A stretch of DNA of 8,425 bases from the NCBI GenBank assembly GCA_003661125.1, contig QMVO01000059.1, forward strand, positions 1 through 8,425, read 5' to 3'. The notes beneath the pieces were generated by a model. It saw only the letters and a list, made by a program, of their open reading frames with translations, had not been told where the DNA came from and did no database searches. Origin of the DNA: Methanosarcinales archaeon (GTDB taxonomy: Archaea > Halobacteriota > Syntropharchaeia > Alkanophagales > Methanospirareceae). Within the stretch, counting starts at the first letter, position 1. Each line of letters starts with the position of its first letter. A program made the translations under genes and the position numbers. Below, piece after piece: positions 5,853 through 8,425 of this stretch.

Positions 5853-6980
5853 ATGTTTGCAGAAGAAAAAGAAAAGGTGGAAAAAATGGAAGGAGTATTT
5901 GGGTATAATCCCGAGGAAGCAGATATAAGGGAGGAAGCGGATTGGTTTGGTGTGCCTCAGATAGCAATCGTGGGCGTAGGCGGAGCAGGCAACAATTCTA
6001 TGAGTAGATTAGAGCGTTTAGGGGGGATGGAGGGTATAAGCAGAATAGCCATAAACACAGACAAGCTACACCTGGATTCGATAAGCTGCGAAAAGAAAAT
6101 ATTAATTGGGAAATCGCTCACACGGGGATTAGGTGCTGGGGGCTCTCCAGAGGTGGGTAGAAAAGCAGCGGAAATAGATAGGGAGGAATTGCAAAGATTG
6201 TTAGCCGGTAAAAACTTTGTGTTCCTCACCGCGGGAATGGGCGGTGGAACGGGCACAGGAGCTTCGCCGATTGTTGCAGAAGTAGCGAAGGAAGCGGGAG
6301 CAATTGTGGTTGCGATGGTCTCTTTCCCATTCGAGGCGGAGAGAAAAAGGAGAAAAAAAGCTGCAGAAGGCATAGAGGAATTGAGAAATGCCACAGATAC
6401 GGTTATCGTACTCGAGAATGACAAATTGCTAAAATACGCCGGAAACCTACCGGTGAATGATGCTTTTAAAACGATGGATGCGCTAATCGCAAGTACGATT
6501 CAAGGCATCGCAGAAACGGTAACCAAACCTTCATTGGTGAATCTCGATTTCGCAGACCTCAAAGCGGTGATGTCAGAAGGGGGTGTTGCTGTGATGCTCG
6601 TAGGCGAGACGACGAAAGCGGAGAACAAGTCCGAGGCTGTTGTATCTAATGCTCTTGATCATCCGCTTTTAGAAGCGGACTATCGGGGGGCAAAAGGAGC
6701 TCTTATACATATCACTGGTGGGTCTGACCTTACGATGCAGGAAACAAATGATATTGTGGAGTTGCTTACCTACGACCTAAATCACGATGCAAATGTGATA
6801 TGGGGTGCGAGGATAAATGATGATTACAATGGGATGGCGAGAGTAACAGCGATAATGACAGGTGTGGAGCCAAAATGGATATTTGGCGGGATATATGAAG
6901 GGAGAGAAGAGAGTATAGATACAAAGGAAGAGGCAGGTAGCAGAGGTATCGGCAATATCATACCGATTATCCGGCGATAA
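5853..6980 (+). CDS. ftsZ: Cell division protein FtsZ (FtsZ2-type)
   Basis: FtsZ is the tubulin-like GTPase that forms the division ring. The glycine loop GVGGAGNN is at residues 41-48, INTD at 67-70, the tubulin signature GGGTGTG at 130-136, and the T7 loop NLDFAD at 230-235 keeps its catalytic acidic residue. The second domain carries GGVAVMLVGE, DYRGAKGALIHITGG and ANVIWGARI; the GGVAVMLVGE form resembles archaeal FtsZ2, which in Haloferax acts in constriction, rather than FtsZ1. The C-terminus ends in a short conserved-looking peptide, IGNIIPIIRR, after a variable linker, as expected for a partner-binding tail. The longest frame begins at 5853 with no Shine-Dalgarno. The in-frame ATG at 5886 (Met12) is preceded by AAGGTGG at 5874-5880 and fits the TATA position better, so translation may begin there. 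The gene is divergent from the coiled-coil/PRC operon and is followed 49 bases later by the RNase P RNA gene. Confidence 0.97.
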   Translation: MFAEEKEKVEKMEGVFGYNPEEADIREEADWFGVPQIAIVGVGGAGNNSMSRLERLGGMEGISRIAINTDKLHLDSISCEKKILIGKSLTRGLGAGGSPEVGRKAAEIDREELQRLLAGKNFVFLTAGMGGGTGTGASPIVAEVAKEAGAIVVAMVSFPFEAERKRRKKAAEGIEELRNATDTVIVLENDKLLKYAGNLPVNDAFKTMDALIASTIQGIAETVTKPSLVNLDFADLKAVMSEGGVAVMLVGETTKAENKSEAVVSNALDHPLLEADYRGAKGALIHITGGSDLTMQETNDIVELLTYDLNHDANVIWGARINDDYNGMARVTAIMTGVEPKWIFGGIYEGREESIDTKEEAGSRGIGNIIPIIRR

Positions 6981-6996
6981 CAACCCTTAACAGAAA

Positions 6997-7006
6997 AAAT
7001 ATAAAT
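6997..7006 (+). promoter_or_regulatory. Putative TATA box of the RNase P RNA gene
   Basis: The sequence AAATATAAAT lies about 28 bases upstream of the predicted 5' end of the RNase P RNA, the expected archaeal spacing. It sits in the 49-base gap after the ftsZ stop codon, so the RNA gene does not depend on read-through from ftsZ. Confidence 0.6.
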
Positions 7007-7029
7007 TGTAATAGAAAAATCTATATTAT

Positions 7030-7312
7030 GGGGGAGAGAGGAAGGGCAGCTGCCGGCAATTCTATTATAGAATTTGCTGAGGAAAGTCCCTCCACCATGA
7101 AAACACGAATGTCGTGAGGGCATAAGGCGAGAGTCTTGGCTCTGGTATAGAAACGATACCGTGCCATACTGAAGCGATGATTCTGTAAGGATGAGGTCGT
7201 GTGGTTACGGATGGAACGACCAACCTCGTGGGTGCAAGCCTTGATTAGAGAGGCGCGAAGATAAATGCTGCCGAAACAGAAGGGGGCTTACTCTCCTCAC
7301 TCCCTCTCTTAT
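7030..7312 (+). ncRNA. rnpB: RNase P RNA (archaeal, type A-like)
   Basis: This is the catalytic RNA of ribonuclease P, which removes the 5' leader of pre-tRNAs together with several small proteins. The universal block GAGGAAAGTCC is at 7079-7089 and the 3' block ACAGAA followed by GGGGGCTTAC is at 7276-7291. The core helices can be paired by eye: P1 7034-7041 with 7303-7310; P2 GGCAGC (7045-7050) with GCTGCC (7267-7272); P3 hairpin 7056-7077; and the P4 pseudoknot AAGTCCC (7084-7090) with GGGGCTT (7283-7289). The length of about 280 bases is in the archaeal range. Ends are estimated to within a few bases from P1. The RNA ends just before the stop codon of the convergent RNase Z gene at 7315, so a 3' extension or terminator would fall inside that gene's antisense strand. 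Confidence 0.96.
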
Positions 7313-7314
7313 AC

Positions 7315-8241
7315 TCAACTAATTTTGTCTCGATAAGGAATCTCTATTACCATTAACTCCTTCGCAACTTTGGTATTCTCAAACACACTCCGTGCTTCTT
7401 CCTCCAGCTTGCTCGCACCGCTCAAGTCAGAATATCTTGCACTGATATGTGTTAAGATCAGTTCTCTCACAGATGCTTTTTTCGCCACTTCCGCAGCTTC
7501 TAAAGCGGTCGAATGCATGTAATCAATCGCATATTCCTTCGTCTCCTCCGACAAAGTGCCATCGTGTATTAATAGGTCAGCGTTCTTGCTCGCTTCTATC
7601 ACGCTATCACATGGTCTCGTATCACCGGTATATACAATTTTCCTGCCCGGTCTTGGAGGACCTAAGACCTGCTCAGGTCTTATCTCTTTCCCATTTACCG
7701 AAATAGAATGCCCTGATTGAAGTTTAGAAAATAAAGGACCGGGTTTGATTCCGAGTTCTACCGCTCTTTCTCTATTGAACCTTCCGGGTCGCATATCTTC
7801 TTCTAACACATATCCTATGCTTACTACGTTGTGCTCAGTTTTTATCGCTCTTATCCTGTATCCTGCCTTTTTTACTACCGCTCCAGGTCTCAGTTCTATC
7901 GCTTTTACCTCGAAACTCCTTCCCGCGTAACCCAAAGAGAGAAGATGGTACAGGAATTTATCCACGTGCCTCGGACCATATATTTCCAGCGGCTCTTTAC
8001 GACCTTGCAATGCCATCGTTTGTAACAGACCTGGAATACCTAGTACATGGTCGGCATGGAAATGCGTGATGAAAATAGAATTTATCGTCATTCCTGTCTT
8101 TGCACGCATCATCTGCCGCTGCGTTCCCTCTCCACAGTCAAACAGCATCAATTCCCCTTCCCTATTCACAGCTATTGCGGATGGATTCCTGTTCGGCGTT
8201 GGTGTCGAGCCACCGGTTCCTAAAAAGGTTATTCTCAGCAT
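7315..8241 (-). CDS. rnz: Ribonuclease Z (tRNA 3'-processing endonuclease)
   Basis: RNase Z cuts pre-tRNAs after the discriminator base so that CCA can be added. The 308-residue protein is the complete short form. It is a metallo-beta-lactamase fold with FLGTGGSTPTP (6-16), FDCGEGTQ (34-41), the zinc motif HFHADH at 60-65, H137 in TEHNV, D207 in YTGDTRP, H243 in YMHSTALEAAEVA and H265 in LTHISARY, so all expected metal ligands are present. The segment GIKPGPLFSKLQSG (164-177) is the GP motif of the flexible arm that grips the tRNA elbow, which separates RNase Z from other lactamase-fold enzymes. No Shine-Dalgarno precedes the ATG at 8241, and a TATA-like TTTTTAAAA is centred about 24 bases upstream, so the mRNA may be leaderless. 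It is convergent with the RNase P RNA gene and divergent from dapB. Confidence 0.96.
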   Translation of the reverse strand: MLRITFLGTGGSTPTPNRNPSAIAVNREGELMLFDCGEGTQRQMMRAKTGMTINSIFITHFHADHVLGIPGLLQTMALQGRKEPLEIYGPRHVDKFLYHLLSLGYAGRSFEVKAIELRPGAVVKKAGYRIRAIKTEHNVVSIGYVLEEDMRPGRFNRERAVELGIKPGPLFSKLQSGHSISVNGKEIRPEQVLGPPRPGRKIVYTGDTRPCDSVIEASKNADLLIHDGTLSEETKEYAIDYMHSTALEAAEVAKKASVRELILTHISARYSDLSGASKLEEEARSVFENTKVAKELMVIEIPYRDKIS

Positions 8242-8250
8242 AAAATAAAC

Positions 8251-8277
8251 AAAGCTTTCTTTTAAAAAGAAAGCTTT
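8251..8277. repeat. Perfect 13-base-arm palindrome over the rnz promoter
   Basis: The left arm AAAGCTTTCTTTT (8251-8263) and right arm AAAAGAAAGCTTT (8265-8277) are exact reverse complements around a single base. Its centre reads TTTTTAAAA on the minus strand, which could be the TATA box of rnz. Both flanking genes point away, so it is unlikely to be a terminator for either. An operator or DNA-structure role is inferred. Confidence 0.7.
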
Positions 8278-8282
8278 ACCAA

Positions 8283-8309
8283 CAAACTTTCTTTCGCAAA
8301 GAAAGTTTG
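8283..8309. repeat. Second inverted repeat, 12-base arms with CGC centre
   Basis: The arms CAAACTTTCTTT (8283-8294) and AAAGAAAGTTTG (8298-8309) are exact reverse complements around CGC. It begins 5 bases after the preceding palindrome and shares the inner core CTTTCTTT / AAAGAAAG. It ends 8 bases before the dapB TATA-like box, a place where an activator or repressor could act. No function is recognised. Confidence 0.7.
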
Positions 8310-8316
8310 AACAAAG

Positions 8317-8325
8317 AAATATAAA
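8317..8325 (+). promoter_or_regulatory. Putative TATA box of dapB
   Basis: The sequence AAATATAAA lies about 35 bases upstream of the dapB ATG at 8356, predicting transcription from about 8346 and a very short leader. No Shine-Dalgarno precedes the ATG, which agrees with a leaderless or nearly leaderless mRNA. Confidence 0.55.
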
Positions 8326-8355
8326 GGTTTTAAAGAAATAACTTTTGGATTAATC

Positions 8356-8425
8356 ATGGGAATTAAAGTAGCGGTTGCGGGAGCAAAAGGAAGGATGGGT
8401 AGTCAGGTGGTAGAGAGCATCATAG
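8356..8425 (+). CDS. dapB: 4-hydroxy-tetrahydrodipicolinate reductase (N-terminal 23 residues only)
   Basis: DapB reduces 4-hydroxy-tetrahydrodipicolinate with NAD(P)H in the diaminopimelate/lysine pathway. Only MGIKVAVAGAKGRMGSQVVE and three more residues lie in the window before the right edge cuts the gene. They contain the DapB-type Rossmann dinucleotide loop GAKGRMG at residues 9-15, right after the first beta strand, which is highly characteristic of DapB. The rest of the protein, including the catalytic histidine region, is not visible. The gene is divergent from rnz, with the two palindromes between them. Confidence 0.85.
   Translation, partial: MGIKVAVAGAKGRMGSQVVESII

Noticed and set aside
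5957..6424. 155-codon minus-strand frame inside ftsZ
   Set aside because: It is the exact antisense of the highly conserved FtsZ GTPase domain and has shadow composition (Ser/Pro/Ala/Ile-rich).
5853..6980. Assignment as FtsZ1 rather than FtsZ2
   Set aside because: The GGVAVMLVGE segment and the following region resemble FtsZ2 as I recall the families; a phylogenetic tree would be decisive, so the symbol is given only as ftsZ.
6824..7123. 99-codon minus-strand frame spanning the ftsZ end and the RNase P RNA
   Set aside because: It crosses two confidently assigned plus-strand genes, including structured RNA, and shows no domain.
7449..8248. Several plus-strand frames opposite rnz
   Set aside because: Shadows of the RNase Z gene, whose full set of zinc ligands fixes the coding strand.
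8251..8309. Palindromes as intrinsic terminators
   Set aside because: Both neighbouring genes begin here and point outward, so no known transcript ends in this gap; operator or repeat element fits better.
1..8425. CRISPR arrays, insertion sequences, tRNA genes or integration sites
   Set aside because: No regularly spaced repeats, transposase or integrase motifs, or tRNA cloverleaf with a recognisable T-loop were seen on either strand.

Overview
The window looks like chromosomal DNA from a euryarchaeon of the Halobacteriota type (methanogen or ANME-like; the exact lineage cannot be fixed from this sequence alone). The archaeal signs are a CetZ tubulin beside an FtsZ2-type FtsZ, an RNase P RNA behind an archaeal TATA box, a short archaeal-style RNase Z, and TATA-like boxes about 22-40 bases upstream of most starts. 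Nothing points to a phage, plasmid, transposon or CRISPR array. Base composition looks even across the window.

Layout. Bases 1-1923 (minus strand) hold a MutS2-like ATPase whose C-terminus runs off the left edge. Bases 2005-4034 (minus) hold cetZ followed 23 bases later by a gene for a secreted, single-pass membrane protein with a strongly basic cytoplasmic tail. Bases 4111-5714 (minus) hold two tightly coupled, unnamed genes: first a coiled-coil protein with a probable C-terminal winged helix, then a PRC-barrel protein. Divergent from these, ftsZ runs on the plus strand (5853-6980). The space between the two directions carries two TATA boxes and two perfect palindromes. After ftsZ come the RNase P RNA gene (about 7030-7312, plus) and, tail to tail with it, the RNase Z gene (7315-8241, minus). 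The right edge holds a divergent promoter region with two long palindromes and the first 23 codons of dapB.

How the genes fit together. The centre of the window (2005-6980) reads as a cytoskeleton and cell-division neighbourhood: two tubulin-superfamily GTPases with intact nucleotide-binding and T7 loops, a PRC-barrel protein of the general kind recently tied to FtsZ-based division in haloarchaea (CdpB proteins), a coiled-coil/winged-helix protein, and a membrane protein cotranscribed with cetZ that could serve as an anchor or envelope partner. This functional link is inferred from gene order and domain content. The next block pairs the two tRNA-end-processing nucleases, RNase P (5' end) and RNase Z (3' end). 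The most novel content is the pair of unnamed genes between cetZ and ftsZ, the cetZ-linked membrane protein, and the palindromic divergent promoter regions.
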